Shown: positions 1 to 10,093, counted from the first letter of the stretch. The stretch is 64,000 bases of DNA from Pseudomonas lurida (GCF_002563895.1 NZ_PDJB01000001.1:5501501-5565500); one strand, 5' to 3'. Notes: generated by a model not told the origin, from the letters alone. Translations and numbers: made by a program.

Positions 1-351
1 GCGTTGCAGCTGCTCTTCGCTGGGTTCGCCCTCGACCTGCACCCAGTAGGTTTTTGCCAACTTGTGCTTGGGGTCGGCAATCCGCGCCTGCAACTGGCCG
101 TCATTGGTCAGCAGCAACAGGCCTTCGCTGTCACGGTCCAGGCGGCCCGCCGGGTAAATGCCGGGGATGTCGATGAAATCCTTGAGCGTCGCGCGCCCAC
201 CTTCGTCGCTGAACTGGGTCAGCACATCGAACGGTTTATTGAACAGGATCAACTTCGGCTCGGACGGCGGTGCCTTGGCGACACGCCGAGCAGCGGAATA
301 GGGAGGTTTCACGCCAGGGCGGCGTGAATCGGGACGAGTGGGACGGGACAT
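1..351 (-). CDS. rluE: 23S rRNA pseudouridine synthase RluE (partial, 3' end outside window)
   Basis: The gene reads leftwards from an ATG at 351 and runs off the window start, so only the first 117 residues are visible. After a basic Arg/Pro-rich N-terminus there is [19 protein letters not shown], typical of the RluE branch of the RsuA family. It is followed by [17 protein letters not shown], the catalytic motif of this family, in which the Asp after GRL attacks the uridine. RluE converts one uridine in the peptidyl-transferase region of 23S rRNA to pseudouridine. RsuA or RluB are alternatives, but those normally begin with an S4 domain, which is absent here. The next gene upstream, amn, lies on the same strand 72 bases away. 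Confidence 0.88.
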   Translation of the reverse strand, partial: MSRPTRPDSRRPGVKPPYSAARRVAKAPPSEPKLILFNKPFDVLTQFSDEGGRATLKDFIDIPGIYPAGRLDRDSEGLLLLTNDGQLQARIADPKHKLAKTYWVQVEGEPSEEQLQR

Positions 352-365
352 GGCAAAGGAACATC

Positions 366-404
366 TAACGGTCAGGACCGACAATGCTAGTGGCCTGACC
401 GTTA
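366..404 (-). terminator. Inverted repeat between amn and rluE
   Basis: TAACGGTCAGG (366-376) and CCTGACCGTTA (394-404) form a perfect 11-bp inverted repeat with a 17-base loop, in the 71-base gap between the amn stop and the rluE start. There is no clear T-run on the minus strand. It could be a weak terminator after amn, or an operator or leader structure in front of rluE. Confidence 0.4.
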
Positions 405-422
405 AATGACCATCCCAACCGC

Positions 423-1895
423 TTAGCGGAACGGCGGCTCGTCGAAGCTGCGCAGTTTGCGCGAGTGCAGCGAGTTGAGTTCGGTGCGCAGCAAGTCCAC
501 CGCCTCGATGCCGATCTTCAAGTGCTGGCTCACCGCACGTTCATAGAACGCGTTGGCAGAACCTGGCAGCTTGATTTCGCTGTGCAGCGGTTTGTCCGAC
601 ACGCACAGCAACGTGCCATACGGCACCCGCAGGCGATACCCCTGGGCGGCGATGGTGCCGCTTTCCATGTCCACGGCCACGGCGCGGGACAGGTTGATCA
701 ACGGGCGCTCCTGGGCCCAGCGCAGTTCCCAGTTGCGGTCGTCGTAGGTCAGTACGGTGCCGGTGCGCAGGCGTTTTTTCAGCTCTTCGCCTTTTTCGCC
801 GGTGACGTTGGCGGCCGCTTGCTGCAAGGCCAACTGCACTTCGGCCAACGCCGGGATCGGGATGTTCGGCGGTACCACGCGGTCGAGAATCCCGTCGCGG
901 CGCATATAGGCATGAGCCAGCACGTAGTCGCCGATCGTCTGGGATTGGCGCAGGCCGCCACAGTGGCCGATCATCAGCCAGCAATGCGGACGCAGCACGG
1001 CCAGGTGGTCGGTGATGTTCTTGGCATTGGACGGGCCGACGCCGATGTTCACCAGGGTCACGCCGTGGCCATCAGTGGCCTGCAGGTGATAGGCCGGCAT
1101 CTGGTAACGGTGCCACACCACGCCAGCGGCAATGGCGGACGCTTCACCGTGGTCCATGCTCTTGTCGATCACCACGTTGCCCGGCAGCACCATGCGGATG
1201 AACCGCGGGTCGCTGCGCAGTTGCTCCAGGCCATGCAGGATGAACTGGTCGACATAACGGTGGTAGTTGGTCAGCAGGATCCACGGCTGCACATGGCGCC
1301 AGTCGCTGCCGGTGTAATGCACCAGCCGGCGCAGGGAGAAGTCCACACGGGCCGCATCGAACAGCGCCAGGGGCAGCGGGTCGGTGTTTTCCCAGTCGTA
1401 CAGGCCGTCGGCGATGCCATCCGTTGCGGCCGACAGGTCGGTGCTGGGGAACACGCGAGCCAGGGTCGCGGCGGTCACACCGGAGCCGGCCAGTTCATCG
1501 CCCTGCTCCACCACGTACGGGTAGGGAATGTTCTGCTGGCTGACGCCGACTTCCACCGTCACGGTGAAGTCGTGCATCAGCGGCACCAATTGCTCCAGCA
1601 GGTACTTACGGAACGCCGCAGGATGGGTGACGGTGACGCTGTAGGTCCCCGGCAACTGGACTTTGGCATACGCCCGAGTGGTCTGTGGGACTTCGCCGTG
1701 GCAGTGGTAAGTCAGGCGCAGTTCCGGGTAACGAAACAGCGCACGTTGTTCGGCGTCGGGCTCGACGCGGTCTTTGAGGTATTGCTTGAGGGCTTGATTG
1801 AGCGCGCCAGTGGCACGCTCATGCAGGGCCGCCAGCCGATCCACGGCTTCTTCAGCGGTTTGCACGACAACAAAAGCTTCGGTCACGGTAAGCAT
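423..1895 (-). CDS. amn: AMP nucleosidase
   Basis: The 490-residue protein matches the length of E. coli Amn (484). It hydrolyses AMP to adenine and ribose 5-phosphate in the cytosol, which helps control adenylate pools. The N-terminal third is the AMP-nucleosidase-specific domain. The C-terminal part has a nucleoside-phosphorylase fold, with MIGHCGGLR near residue 307 and [14 protein letters not shown] near residue 412, the latter carrying the Met-Glu pair that contacts ribose in this superfamily. The ATG at 1895 has a short AGG just upstream. It is monocistronic or lightly coupled to rluE, and is separated from aidB upstream by 164 bases holding a decayed REP-like sequence. A 480-residue opposite-strand frame here is a GC-rich shadow. 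Confidence 0.93.
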   Translation of the reverse strand: MLTVTEAFVVVQTAEEAVDRLAALHERATGALNQALKQYLKDRVEPDAEQRALFRYPELRLTYHCHGEVPQTTRAYAKVQLPGTYSVTVTHPAAFRKYLLEQLVPLMHDFTVTVEVGVSQQNIPYPYVVEQGDELAGSGVTAATLARVFPSTDLSAATDGIADGLYDWENTDPLPLALFDAARVDFSLRRLVHYTGSDWRHVQPWILLTNYHRYVDQFILHGLEQLRSDPRFIRMVLPGNVVIDKSMDHGEASAIAAGVVWHRYQMPAYHLQATDGHGVTLVNIGVGPSNAKNITDHLAVLRPHCWLMIGHCGGLRQSQTIGDYVLAHAYMRRDGILDRVVPPNIPIPALAEVQLALQQAAANVTGEKGEELKKRLRTGTVLTYDDRNWELRWAQERPLINLSRAVAVDMESGTIAAQGYRLRVPYGTLLCVSDKPLHSEIKLPGSANAFYERAVSQHLKIGIEAVDLLRTELNSLHSRKLRSFDEPPFR

Positions 1896-2059
1896 CCTGT
1901 GTTCTGACTTGCAGGCCTTTATCTTGCCTGTATCCCAGCGGGAATGCGATCAATGTGGGCGCCGGGCTTGCCCACGATGGCGTTGGTCCAGTCATCCATT
2001 TATGAGCTGGCACACCGCCACTGGCTGCACGCCAGCGCCCACTTCTGGGCCGCGTGCAA

Positions 2060-3712
2060 TCAGAGGGAAGGCGGCGTTGAACGGGCGACAATCGCCTCTA
2101 CGTCCACCCCCCGCGGCAAGGTGCCATACACCCGGCCGGACGAGTCGCCCAGCCGGCTGGCAATAAAGCCATCACTGACCGCCGCATTCCCCGCCTCCAG
2201 CAAGAGCTTGGCCTGCAACGCCACGGCGATGTCCTCGGTAAGTTGCCGCGCACGGTACTGGATGTCCTGAGTGTCCATGAACGCCGACTTCAATTGCTCG
2301 ATATGCCGCGCCAACAGCCGGTCACCATGCCCATCGCCCAGTTCGACAAACAGTGCTTCCAACACACCCGGCTCCTTGGACAACGCCCGCAGCACGTCCA
2401 GGCATTGCACGTTGCCGGAACCTTCCCACGTCGAGTTCACCGGTGCCTCACGGTACAGGCGCGGCAGGATGCTGTCCTCGACATACCCGGCACCGCCCAT
2501 GCACTCGGCCGCCTCGTTGATCATGGCCGGGGCGCGCTTGCAGATCCAGTACTTGCCCACCGCCGTCACCAGACGGGTGAACTTGGCTTCCTGCTCATCC
2601 CCCACATGATCCAGCGCGCGGCCCATGCGCAGGCTCAGGGCCAGCGCGGACTCGCTTTCCAGCGCCAGGTCAGCCAGCACGTTTTGCATCAGCGGTTGCT
2701 TACTGAGTACGCGGCCGCCGACCGAACGATGGGCACAATGATGGCTGGCCTGGGTCAGCGCCTGACGCATCAGGGCACTGGAGCCGACCATGCAATCGAA
2801 ACGGGTCATGGCGACCATCTCGATGATGGTCGGCACGCCACGGCCTTCTTCGCCGATCATCCAGGCCAGGGCACCGCGGAACTCCACTTCACTGGAAGCA
2901 TTGGAGCAGTTGCCCAGTTTGTTCTTCAGGCGCTGGATGTAGAACTCATTGCGCGTGTCATCCGGACGATGCCGGGGCAGCAGGAAACACGTGAGCCCCT
3001 TGTCGGTCTGCGCCAAGGTGAGAAACGCATCGCACATCGGCGCCGAGCAGAACCACTTGTGCCCCACCAGTTCATACGCCTGGCCCGTGCCGCCCGCGCC
3101 CACCGGGTAAGCACGGGTAGTGTTCGCGCGCACGTCAGTACCGCCCTGCTTCTCGGTCATGGCCATGCCGATGGTGGCACCGGCCTTATGGGCAATGCCG
3201 ACATTGCGTGGATCGTATTGGGTACTGAGGATTTTCGGCAGCCAGATGCCAGCCAGGTCAGGCTGCAGACGCAGGGCGGGCACACAGGCGAACGTCATGG
3301 TCAGCGGGCAGCCGGTGCCCGCTTCGGCCTGGCTGTGCAGGTAGGTCATGGCGGCGCGCGCCACATGAGCACCGGGCTGTGGGTGCGCCCAGGGCAACGA
3401 CGGCAGGCCATGCTCGACGGCGGTGCGCATCAGTTCGTGATAGGCCGGATGAAACTCAACCAGGTCGATGCGATGGCCATAACGGTCATGACTGCTGAAC
3501 ACCGGCTTGTTCTGGTTCGCCAGGAACCCTGCGTCCATCAACGGCCCGCCGGCCAGCGCACCATAGGCATCGATGCGCGCCTGCGCCCAGCCGGCGCCGA
3601 AGCGGCGTGACCACTCCTGCAGGGGCACGTCGATACGATACAAGTTGGCGCCATCCAGGGACGGCGGCTGGTTGGTGACGTCGTGGGTTTCGGCAAACTG
3701 ATGCAGGTTCAT
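2060..3712 (-). CDS. aidB: AidB-type acyl-CoA dehydrogenase family flavoprotein
   Basis: The 550-residue protein has the size and order of AidB (541 in E. coli). An alpha-helical N-terminal domain is followed by MTEKQGGTDVRA near residue 206, the FAD/acyl-binding beta domain (KWFCSAPMCDAFL), and a C-terminal domain with AAECMGGAGYVEDS, the typical ACAD flavin-binding turn. AidB binds DNA and is induced in the E. coli Ada response to alkylation; its substrate is unsettled and isovaleryl-CoA activity is weak. The start has an AGGAGG ribosome-binding site six bases upstream. In E. coli aidB follows the yjfIJKLMC operon. Here the homologous cluster is about 54 kb away at the other end of the window. 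Confidence 0.9.
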   Translation of the reverse strand: MNLHQFAETHDVTNQPPSLDGANLYRIDVPLQEWSRRFGAGWAQARIDAYGALAGGPLMDAGFLANQNKPVFSSHDRYGHRIDLVEFHPAYHELMRTAVEHGLPSLPWAHPQPGAHVARAAMTYLHSQAEAGTGCPLTMTFACVPALRLQPDLAGIWLPKILSTQYDPRNVGIAHKAGATIGMAMTEKQGGTDVRANTTRAYPVGAGGTGQAYELVGHKWFCSAPMCDAFLTLAQTDKGLTCFLLPRHRPDDTRNEFYIQRLKNKLGNCSNASSEVEFRGALAWMIGEEGRGVPTIIEMVAMTRFDCMVGSSALMRQALTQASHHCAHRSVGGRVLSKQPLMQNVLADLALESESALALSLRMGRALDHVGDEQEAKFTRLVTAVGKYWICKRAPAMINEAAECMGGAGYVEDSILPRLYREAPVNSTWEGSGNVQCLDVLRALSKEPGVLEALFVELGDGHGDRLLARHIEQLKSAFMDTQDIQYRARQLTEDIAVALQAKLLLEAGNAAVSDGFIASRLGDSSGRVYGTLPRGVDVEAIVARSTPPSL

Positions 3713-3778
3713 GACGGGCCTCCTGAAAAGGCCACGTTCAGTTGAGGCCTGAAATTCAGTTAAGCACCGTCATACGCC

Positions 3779-6169
3779 TTAAAAAAGTGGCATACGCGCC
3801 GAATGTCCGGCGCTTTCGCCCTCAACCGGGCACAACAAACGGCGCTCCAACATCGCCTGCAAGGCCTCGAAACGCACAGGTTTGGCCAGGCGATCCGAGA
3901 CACCGACACCATGGCAATGCTCGCGCGCCGACACATTCAGCGAGGCACTCAAGGCAATCACCGGCAACTCTCCACAACCCGGCAATGCACGAATCTGGCA
4001 GCACAATGAGAAACCACCTTCGGGAATATCCAACAATACCGCGTCGAAATTCGCACTCTGCAACGCCGCCAGCGCGCTCGCGCCCGTGTCCACGGTTTTC
4101 ACCCGGTAACCAAGCTTGAGCAGCATGCCACGCACCACCAACTGGCCGACGCTGTTGTCATCCACCAACAGCACCGAACACTCGTGGGGTGCACGTTGCT
4201 TATCTGGCGCAGGCTTGGACTCGGCCGGCACCGGGCTGACGTCCACTTCCAGCTGGAAGCGGCTGCCTTTGCCCGGTTCGGAATGATGGGTGAGGCGCCC
4301 GCCCAGCAGCTCGATCAGTTGGCGGCAGATCGCCAGGCCGATGCCCAGGCCGCCGTACTCGCGTGTCATGGAGCCATCGAGCTGGAAGAAACGCTGATAC
4401 AGGGTAGCCTCGTCGAGGGAAGCAAAGCCGATACCGGTGTCGGTAACAATAAAGCTCAGGCGCACGCCACCGTCACTGTGGGGCACGCCGACCACACGCA
4501 AGCGTACCGAGCCTTCATGAGTGAACTTGAAGGCGTTATCCAGCAGACAATCCAGGCACTGCAGCAGTTTGTCGACGTCGCCCTGTACGCGGTCCGGCAG
4601 TTCGTCTGCCACGTCGATGGAAAACGCCAGGCCTTTGCTCTGGGCGCTGGCGCTGAACTGCTGGCGCAAGGTGTCGAGCGTACCGCGCAGGCTGAACACC
4701 TGGGGCTGGGCACTCAAGCGTCCGGCCTGCAATTCGGTGAGGGTGAGGATACCGTTGACCATGCGCATCATGTCCCGCGCCGAACCGGCGGCGGTTTGCT
4801 GGTATTGCGCCAGGTCCGCGTCCAGCGGCACCGTCTGCATCAGCTCGAGGGAGCCGATCACGCCATTCATGGGCGTACGCAGTTCGTGGGTCAGGGTGGC
4901 GAGGAATTCATCCTTTAGCCGGTTGCTGCGGGCCAATTGCTGGTTGAGCACTTCAAGCTTCTGGCTGGCATCGAACAGGATCTGCGCCTGTTGCTCACGC
5001 ATGGAATTGATGCGGTCGGCCAAGGCCAGGGACAACAGCGCCACTTCGATCGCAGAACCGATCTGGCTGGCGTACATCGTCAGGAACACATTGGGCAGGT
5101 AGCCCAACACCATCATCGTATTGATCACCCCACCCAGCAGGAATGCCGACCAGGCAATGATGAAATAGCGCGCCACCCGCTGCCCGCAATACCAGGCCTT
5201 GATGGCGGCCACAAAAATGGTCACGGTAAACACCAGCGCCAAGCCGGTGGCCAGGCGCAGCGCCAGGGCGTAGCTGGTCATCAACGACAGCAGCATCACC
5301 ACGCCACCACCGGCCACCAGCGCCAGCAGCAAACGGTTGATCCAGCGACTGTGCTGCGCCGTGTGCAAAAAGCTGCGCGCAAACAGGCTGCCGAACAGCG
5401 CCGCCGAACCGATCAGGAACGGTGTCGCGGCATTCGCCCACCACGGGTTGTTCGGCCAGAAATACTCCACCGCCGCGCCGTTGACCGACAACTGGTACAG
5501 GCCGAACGAGGCGATATAAAGGATGTAATAGAGGTAGCTGGTGTCGCGCACGCTGAGGTAGATGAACAGGTTGTAGACCAGCATCCCCAGCAACACGCCA
5601 TAGATCAGGCCCAGCACATACAGGCGCAACGGTTGTTGCTCCAGGTAGGCCGTGCTGGACCAGAGCGTCAATGGCGCCTGGATCGAGCCTTCGCTTTGCA
5701 GGCGCAGGTAGACGGTTTTCGCCTCGCCCGGCGTGAAGTCGAGCTTGAACAGGTAGTTGTTCTGGCGAATCTCGCGAGCAGAGAACGGCAACGCATCCCC
5801 CGTGCGCCCGGCCAGGCGGTAGGTGCCGGTGCTGTCGGGTAGATACAGGTCAAGATGGTCGAGCGGCGGGTAGGCCAGTTCCAGCAGCCAGGTGCGTTGC
5901 GCGTCGGTGGCTTGCGGCACGTAATGCAGGTTCAACTTGAGCCAGAACACCGAGCGCGAGTAGCCGGCATTCAGGGTGTCTTTATCGTGGGGCTTGAACT
6001 GCGAGTTGGCGGATGGCGCGCTGACATCAGCAATTGTGAGGGCATCGGTCGGGTCTTCGAGCACTTGCATGACCCGGCCCAGTGGCAGGCGACGCGTGTC
6101 TTGGTTGAACTCGACGGCGCTGGCGAGCATGGGCAGCCCGCACAACAATAAAATCAGCAAATAGCGCAT
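3779..6169 (-). CDS. ladS: Hybrid sensor histidine kinase LadS (7TMR-DISM type)
   Basis: The 796-residue protein has P. aeruginosa LadS length, and its place next to thiD, thiE and hemL is the LadS locus. A signal peptide (1-18) leads into a periplasmic 7TMR-DISMED2 domain (about 25-165), seven membrane helices (about 182-385), a short coiled coil and HisKA with THELRTP (His428). The HATPase domain has DNAFKFT, DTGIGF and GLGIGLAI. The C-terminal receiver (665-780) has Asp670-Asp671, phospho-acceptor Asp714 and a Lys near 766. In P. aeruginosa LadS passes phosphate to the GacS histidine phosphotransfer domain, raises RsmY/RsmZ and favours attachment over acute virulence; calcium is one input. 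All catalytic boxes are intact. RetS is the main alternative but carries two receivers. Confidence 0.92.
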   Translation of the reverse strand: MRYLLILLLCGLPMLASAVEFNQDTRRLPLGRVMQVLEDPTDALTIADVSAPSANSQFKPHDKDTLNAGYSRSVFWLKLNLHYVPQATDAQRTWLLELAYPPLDHLDLYLPDSTGTYRLAGRTGDALPFSAREIRQNNYLFKLDFTPGEAKTVYLRLQSEGSIQAPLTLWSSTAYLEQQPLRLYVLGLIYGVLLGMLVYNLFIYLSVRDTSYLYYILYIASFGLYQLSVNGAAVEYFWPNNPWWANAATPFLIGSAALFGSLFARSFLHTAQHSRWINRLLLALVAGGGVVMLLSLMTSYALALRLATGLALVFTVTIFVAAIKAWYCGQRVARYFIIAWSAFLLGGVINTMMVLGYLPNVFLTMYASQIGSAIEVALLSLALADRINSMREQQAQILFDASQKLEVLNQQLARSNRLKDEFLATLTHELRTPMNGVIGSLELMQTVPLDADLAQYQQTAAGSARDMMRMVNGILTLTELQAGRLSAQPQVFSLRGTLDTLRQQFSASAQSKGLAFSIDVADELPDRVQGDVDKLLQCLDCLLDNAFKFTHEGSVRLRVVGVPHSDGGVRLSFIVTDTGIGFASLDEATLYQRFFQLDGSMTREYGGLGIGLAICRQLIELLGGRLTHHSEPGKGSRFQLEVDVSPVPAESKPAPDKQRAPHECSVLLVDDNSVGQLVVRGMLLKLGYRVKTVDTGASALAALQSANFDAVLLDIPEGGFSLCCQIRALPGCGELPVIALSASLNVSAREHCHGVGVSDRLAKPVRFEALQAMLERRLLCPVEGESAGHSARMPLF

Positions 6170-6445
6170 AGAGCCCCAGCGTGGCCTGTCCGGTTATGTC
6201 AAAAAGCCCCCCATTCCTTTTGAGAAGACGTACACCGGCAATACAGTTAGTTGTTTGGATCCACTCTAGCATAGCCATTAAAGGCTATTGGACACCATTG
6301 AAATAATTTTTTGAAAGGCTCTAGAACAAGCATTACAGAAGGTTTTAACCGCTACTCGTGCGCCAAAAAAGCGTCACGCACCGGGCAAAATTCAGCCATC
6401 GCCAGACGGCCCCGCCAAAAGCGTTTGGTGGTAAGCTCGCGCACC
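6170..6445. other. Divergent ladS-thiD intergenic region
   Basis: These 276 bases separate two divergent genes and are AT-richer than their surroundings, with a TTGAAA followed by an A/T-rich tract around 6298-6312 that could belong to a promoter. I looked for a TPP riboswitch (THI box) ahead of thiD and did not find one. No ORF here looks real; the in-frame upstream extension of thiD to 6311 lacks homology. Confidence 0.5.
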
Positions 6446-7243
6446 ATGAATATCTACAGCTCTCGCCCCGTTGTCCTCTGTCTCTCCGGCCATGATCCCA
6501 GTGGTGGCGCCGGCTTGCAGGCAGATATCGAAGCCCTGCTCGCCCAGGGTTGCCATGCGGCTCCGGCCGTCACCGCCCTGACCGTGCAGAATACGGTCAA
6601 CGTCAGCGATTTCCGTGTGCTCGACCGCGAGTGGGTACTGGCCCAGGCCAATGCCGTACTCGGCGACTCCGAAGTGGCGGCGGTGAAGCTGGGCATGCTC
6701 GGCTCCACCGCGATGGTCGACACCGTGGTCGAACTGCTGCAGGCGCATCCGCACCTGCCCGTGGTGTGCGATCCGGTGCTGCGTGCCGGCGGCGGTGGCA
6801 GCCTGGGCAAGGACGAAGTCGGTTACGCGATGCGTGAGCGGCTGCTGCCGTTGTCGCTGATCGCCACGCCGAACCTGCCCGAAGCGCGCATCCTCGCCGA
6901 ACTGCCCGAAGGCACCGCGGACGAATGCGCCGAGAAGCTGCTGCCGTACATCAGGCACCTGCTGATCACCGGCGGCCATGGCGACGAGCACGAAGTGCAC
7001 AACCGCCTGTACGGCCGCGACGGCACGCGCCAAACCTTTACCTGCCAACGCCTGCCCGGCAGCTACCATGGTTCGGGCTGCACGTTGGCCAGCGCACTGG
7101 CCGGCCGGATTGCCCAGGGCGAAGGGTTGGTCAGCGCCGTGCAATCGGCACTCAACTACACTTGGCGCACCCTGCGTGACGCCGAACAACTCGGTCAGGG
7201 CCAGTTTGTACCGCGCCGCCTGCCGCTGGATTTCTGCTCTTAA
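6446..7243 (+). CDS. thiD: Hydroxymethylpyrimidine/phosphomethylpyrimidine kinase
   Basis: From the ATG at 6446 the protein is 265 residues, the usual ThiD length. ThiD phosphorylates HMP to HMP-P and then to HMP-PP, the pyrimidine half of thiamine. The N-terminus has LSGHDPSGGAGLQADIEA, the substrate-binding loop of the ribokinase-like fold. The C-terminal GSYHGSGCTLASAL is the anion hole and catalytic region, with a Cys where many sugar kinases have Asp. A longer frame from 6311 is possible but its extra 45 residues resemble nothing. thiE follows 18 bases downstream, so the two are probably co-transcribed. There is no thiamine riboswitch here. Confidence 0.95.
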   Translation: MNIYSSRPVVLCLSGHDPSGGAGLQADIEALLAQGCHAAPAVTALTVQNTVNVSDFRVLDREWVLAQANAVLGDSEVAAVKLGMLGSTAMVDTVVELLQAHPHLPVVCDPVLRAGGGGSLGKDEVGYAMRERLLPLSLIATPNLPEARILAELPEGTADECAEKLLPYIRHLLITGGHGDEHEVHNRLYGRDGTRQTFTCQRLPGSYHGSGCTLASALAGRIAQGEGLVSAVQSALNYTWRTLRDAEQLGQGQFVPRRLPLDFCS

Positions 7244-7261
7244 CAGCAAGAGGCCTGCCTG

Positions 7262-7891
7262 ATGAAACTACGTGGCCTGTACGCCATTACCGACAGCCAA
7301 CTGTTGGCCGGCAAATTCCTCGCCTACGTCGAAGCGGCGCTGGACGGTGGCGTGACCCTGTTGCAGTACCGCGATAAAAGCAGCGACGAAGCCCGGCGCC
7401 TGCGTGAGGCCGAGAAGTTGCGTGAGCTCTGCTCGCGCTACAAGACCCAACTGATCATCAACGACGACGCCGAGTTGGCCGCACGCCTAGGCGTCGGCGT
7501 GCACCTGGGCCAGACCGATGGCCCGTTGACCCCTGCCCGTGCACTGCTCGGCTCCAGGGCGATCATCGGCGCGACTTGCCACAGCCAGATCGAACTGGCC
7601 GAGCAGGCCGCCAAGGAAGGCGCCAGCTACGTCGCCTTCGGCCGCTTCTTCAACTCCAACACCAAGCCCGGCGCCCCGGCCGCTACCTTGGAGATGCTGG
7701 CCCAGGCCCGCGCGCGCCTGCAGCTACCGATCTGCGTGATCGGCGGCATTACCCTGGAGAACGCCGAACCCCTGGTGGCCCACGGTGCCGACCTGCTGGC
7801 GGTGGTGCACGGCCTGTTTGGCGCCGACAGTACCCAGGAAGTCACGCGCCGCGCTCGCGCGTTCAACGATCTGCTTAAAATTTCAGTTTAG
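7262..7891 (+). CDS. thiE: Thiamine-phosphate synthase
   Basis: The 209-residue TIM-barrel enzyme joins HMP-PP from ThiD with the thiazole phosphate to give thiamine phosphate. [14 protein letters not shown] near residue 37, the [17 protein letters not shown] stretch with the metal-binding Asp, and the glycine-rich [11 protein letters not shown] phosphate loop near residue 160 are all present. AAGAGG lies upstream of the ATG at 7262. It sits between thiD and hemL, with only 11 bases before hemL, so the three genes are probably read as one transcript. Confidence 0.95.
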   Translation: MKLRGLYAITDSQLLAGKFLAYVEAALDGGVTLLQYRDKSSDEARRLREAEKLRELCSRYKTQLIINDDAELAARLGVGVHLGQTDGPLTPARALLGSRAIIGATCHSQIELAEQAAKEGASYVAFGRFFNSNTKPGAPAATLEMLAQARARLQLPICVIGGITLENAEPLVAHGADLLAVVHGLFGADSTQEVTRRARAFNDLLKISV

Positions 7892-7902
7892 AGAGCCCCA
7901 TC

Positions 7903-9186
7903 ATGTCCCGTTCCGAAACGCTGTTTGCCAATGCCCAGAAACACATCCCCGGCGGTGTGAACTCCCCCGTGCGTGCGTTCAAGAGCGTCGGTGGCACGCC
8001 GTTGTTCTTCAAACATGCCGAAGGCGCCTACGTCACCGACGAAGATGACAAGCGTTATGTGGACTACGTCGGTTCCTGGGGCCCGATGATCCTCGGCCAC
8101 AGCCACCCAGACGTGCTGGACGCAGTGCGCAAGCAGCTGGAACACGGCCTGTCCTACGGCGCGCCGACCGCCATGGAAACCGAAATGGCGGACCTGGTCT
8201 GCAGCATCGTGCCGTCGATGGAAATGGTGCGCATGGTCAGCTCCGGCACCGAAGCCACCATGAGCGCGATTCGCCTGGCCCGTGGTTTCACCGGCCGCGA
8301 CAGCATCATCAAGTTCGAAGGCTGCTACCACGGCCATTCCGACAGCCTGCTGGTCAAGGCCGGCTCCGGCGCGCTGACCCAGGGCGTACCGAGCTCGGCC
8401 GGCGTACCTGCCGCGTTCGCCAAGCACACCCTCACCCTGCCGTTCAACGACATCGCCGCCGTCGAGCAAATGCTCAATGAAGTCGGCCAGGACGTGGCGT
8501 GCATCATCGTTGAGCCGGTGGCCGGCAACATGAACTGCGTACCGCCAGCGCCGGGCTTCCTCGAAGGCCTGCGCGAGCAGTGCGACAAGCACGGCGTGGT
8601 GCTGATTTTCGACGAAGTGATGACCGGTTTTCGCGTTGCCCTCGGCGGCGCCCAGGCGCACTACGGCGTCACGCCGGACCTGAGCACCTTCGGCAAGATC
8701 ATCGGTGGTGGCATGCCGGTGGGCTGCTTCGGCGGCAAGCGCGAGATCATGCAGCACATCGCGCCGCTGGGCCCGGTGTACCAAGCCGGTACGTTGTCGG
8801 GTAACCCGCTGGCCATGGCCGCCGGCCTGACCACTCTGCGCCTGATCAGCCGCCCGGGCTTCCACGCCGAGCTGACCGACTACACCACGCGCCTGCTCGA
8901 CGGCCTGCAACAGCGCGCCGATGCCGCCGGTATCCCATTTGTTACCACCCAGGCGGGCGGTATGTTCGGCCTGTATTTCAGCGGCGCCGACGATATTGTC
9001 ACCTTCGATGACGTGATGGGCAGCGATGCCGACCTGTTCAAGCGCTTCTTCCACCTGATGCTGGAAGGCGGCGTGTACCTGGCACCGAGCGCCTTCGAAG
9101 CCGGCTTCACCTCGATCGCCCACGGCGACGCCGAGCTGAAACTGACCCTCGACGCTGCCGAACGCGCCTTCGCCGCACTGAAATAA
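7903..9186 (+). CDS. hemL: Glutamate-1-semialdehyde 2,1-aminomutase
   Basis: The 427-residue PLP enzyme isomerises glutamate-1-semialdehyde to 5-aminolevulinate in the C5 route to haem and other tetrapyrroles, acting on the product of Hem[12 protein letters not shown] at the N-terminus, [16 protein letters not shown] for cofactor phosphate contacts, [11 protein letters not shown] with the PLP-ring Asp, and [14 protein letters not shown] with the Schiff-base Lys near 265 are all visible. It follows thiE closely. In this genome tetrapyrrole supply also serves the cobalamin-dependent EutBC enzyme at 52-54 kb. Confidence 0.97.
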   Translation: MSRSETLFANAQKHIPGGVNSPVRAFKSVGGTPLFFKHAEGAYVTDEDDKRYVDYVGSWGPMILGHSHPDVLDAVRKQLEHGLSYGAPTAMETEMADLVCSIVPSMEMVRMVSSGTEATMSAIRLARGFTGRDSIIKFEGCYHGHSDSLLVKAGSGALTQGVPSSAGVPAAFAKHTLTLPFNDIAAVEQMLNEVGQDVACIIVEPVAGNMNCVPPAPGFLEGLREQCDKHGVVLIFDEVMTGFRVALGGAQAHYGVTPDLSTFGKIIGGGMPVGCFGGKREIMQHIAPLGPVYQAGTLSGNPLAMAAGLTTLRLISRPGFHAELTDYTTRLLDGLQQRADAAGIPFVTTQAGGMFGLYFSGADDIVTFDDVMGSDADLFKRFFHLMLEGGVYLAPSAFEAGFTSIAHGDAELKLTLDAAERAFAALK

Positions 9187-9323
9187 CAGGCCGCAACCAT
9201 CAGGCACCGAGCAAACGGTGTCTGATTTGCTACTTTGCTTACAGAGATTTCCGAGTTTTTTCGAGAAATCACCTGCAATCCGGCGGATAACTTGCCCAAG
9301 CAGCAGAAAAACGAGTAAAGACT

Positions 9324-9353
9324 TTGTAAGCAGAGGCCTGCTTATTTCATAAT
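9324..9353 (+). promoter_or_regulatory. Candidate sigma-70 promoter of the Sel1-repeat gene
   Basis: TTGTAA at 9324-9329 and CATAAT at 9348-9353 are separated by 18 bases and lie 58 bases upstream of the ATG at 9412. The spacing is acceptable and both hexamers keep the key positions. It is the best promoter-like sequence in the 225-base gap after hemL. Confidence 0.45.
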
Positions 9354-9411
9354 GCGCGCTTATTGGATCCCCCGAGGATCCGCGTGCCCCGTCAGAGGTA
9401 AGTCGATTCCC

Positions 9412-9966
9412 ATGAAACGCACCGGCCGCACCCTGGTTCTGGGCTGCCTGTTGCTCCTTCAGCCGCTGCTGGCACATGCACAAGCAGGCGGCAACTCGTT
9501 GTTAATCCCAGCGATGGGTCGTTGCACCCTCAATACCCAGCCAGACAGCCAGGCCGAAGCGCTGAGCGCGTGCCAGAAACAGGCCGACGGTGGGGATGCG
9601 CAGGCGCAATACGAGTTGGGCGAGTACTTCCACGACAGCAAAAACCCTGCCCGTGACCTCAACAAAGCCTTGAGCTACTTCGAGAAAGCCTCGTTGCAGG
9701 GCCATGCGCAAGCGCAATTCGAACTGGGTAACATGTTCTTCAAGGGCGAAGGCGTGCCAGCCAATAACGTCCAGGCCTACATCGTGCTGAAAATGGCGGC
9801 GGTCAATGGCGCCGAAGACGCGCTGGACACGGCTGACGAAGTCGCCGAGCACATGCAGCGCGATGAGCTGGAAGTGGCGACCCAGGTGTTGGGCCAGATC
9901 TTCCGCAACTACCTGCAGGAACTGCAGAGTGCCGATGGGCGTTCGCCCTTTTCACCCCTGCCCTGA
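9412..9966 (+). CDS. Secreted Sel1/TPR-like repeat protein
   Basis: From ATG 9412 the product is 184 residues. A signal peptide (LVLGCLLLLQPLLAHAQA) predicts export to the periplasm. The mature part has Sel1-type helical repeats: DAQAQYELGEYF ... DLNKALSYFEKASLQGHAQAQFELGNMFFKGEGV ... NNVQAYIVLKMAAVNGA. Such repeats usually mediate protein-protein contacts. The same position after hemL is occupied by an uncharacterised protein in P. aeruginosa. No enzymatic motif is seen. A longer frame from 9352 lacks a signal peptide at its start and is less likely. Confidence 0.8.
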   Translation: MKRTGRTLVLGCLLLLQPLLAHAQAGGNSLLIPAMGRCTLNTQPDSQAEALSACQKQADGGDAQAQYELGEYFHDSKNPARDLNKALSYFEKASLQGHAQAQFELGNMFFKGEGVPANNVQAYIVLKMAAVNGAEDALDTADEVAEHMQRDELEVATQVLGQIFRNYLQELQSADGRSPFSPLP

Positions 9967-9987
9967 ATTCATCTAGACCCTTCTATC

Positions 9988-10074
9988 GCTATCGCAGGCA
10001 AGCCAGCCCGCACACTCGACCGAGTTCCAACATTGGAATGCTGCCAACTGTGGGCGCTGGCTTGCCTGCGATGG
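9988..10074. repeat. REPIN, class B (GTGGGCGCTGGCTTGCCTGC family)
   Basis: Two inverted REP units face each other: GCTATCGCAGGCAAGCCAGC at the left (9988-10007) and GCGCTGGCTTGCCTGCGATGG at about 10054-10074. A small central palindrome (TTCCAA-CA-TTGGAA) lies between them. It occupies the convergent gap between the Sel1-repeat gene and the DUF1820 gene. The same family appears near 23984-24052 and 54500-54584. Confidence 0.8.
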
Positions 10075-10093
10075 GCGCGGCGCGATTAAAGCC

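Noticed and set aside
465..1907. 480-codon plus-strand frame opposite amn
   Set aside because: It is the complement of a complete, recognisable AMP nucleosidase; its protein is rich in His, Gln and Gly as expected of a GC-rich antisense shadow.
6170..6445. Possible TPP riboswitch ahead of thiD
   Set aside because: The conserved THI-box sequences are not present.
7888..9483. 531-codon minus-strand frame opposite hemL
   Set aside because: hemL on the other strand has all catalytic motifs; this frame has none.
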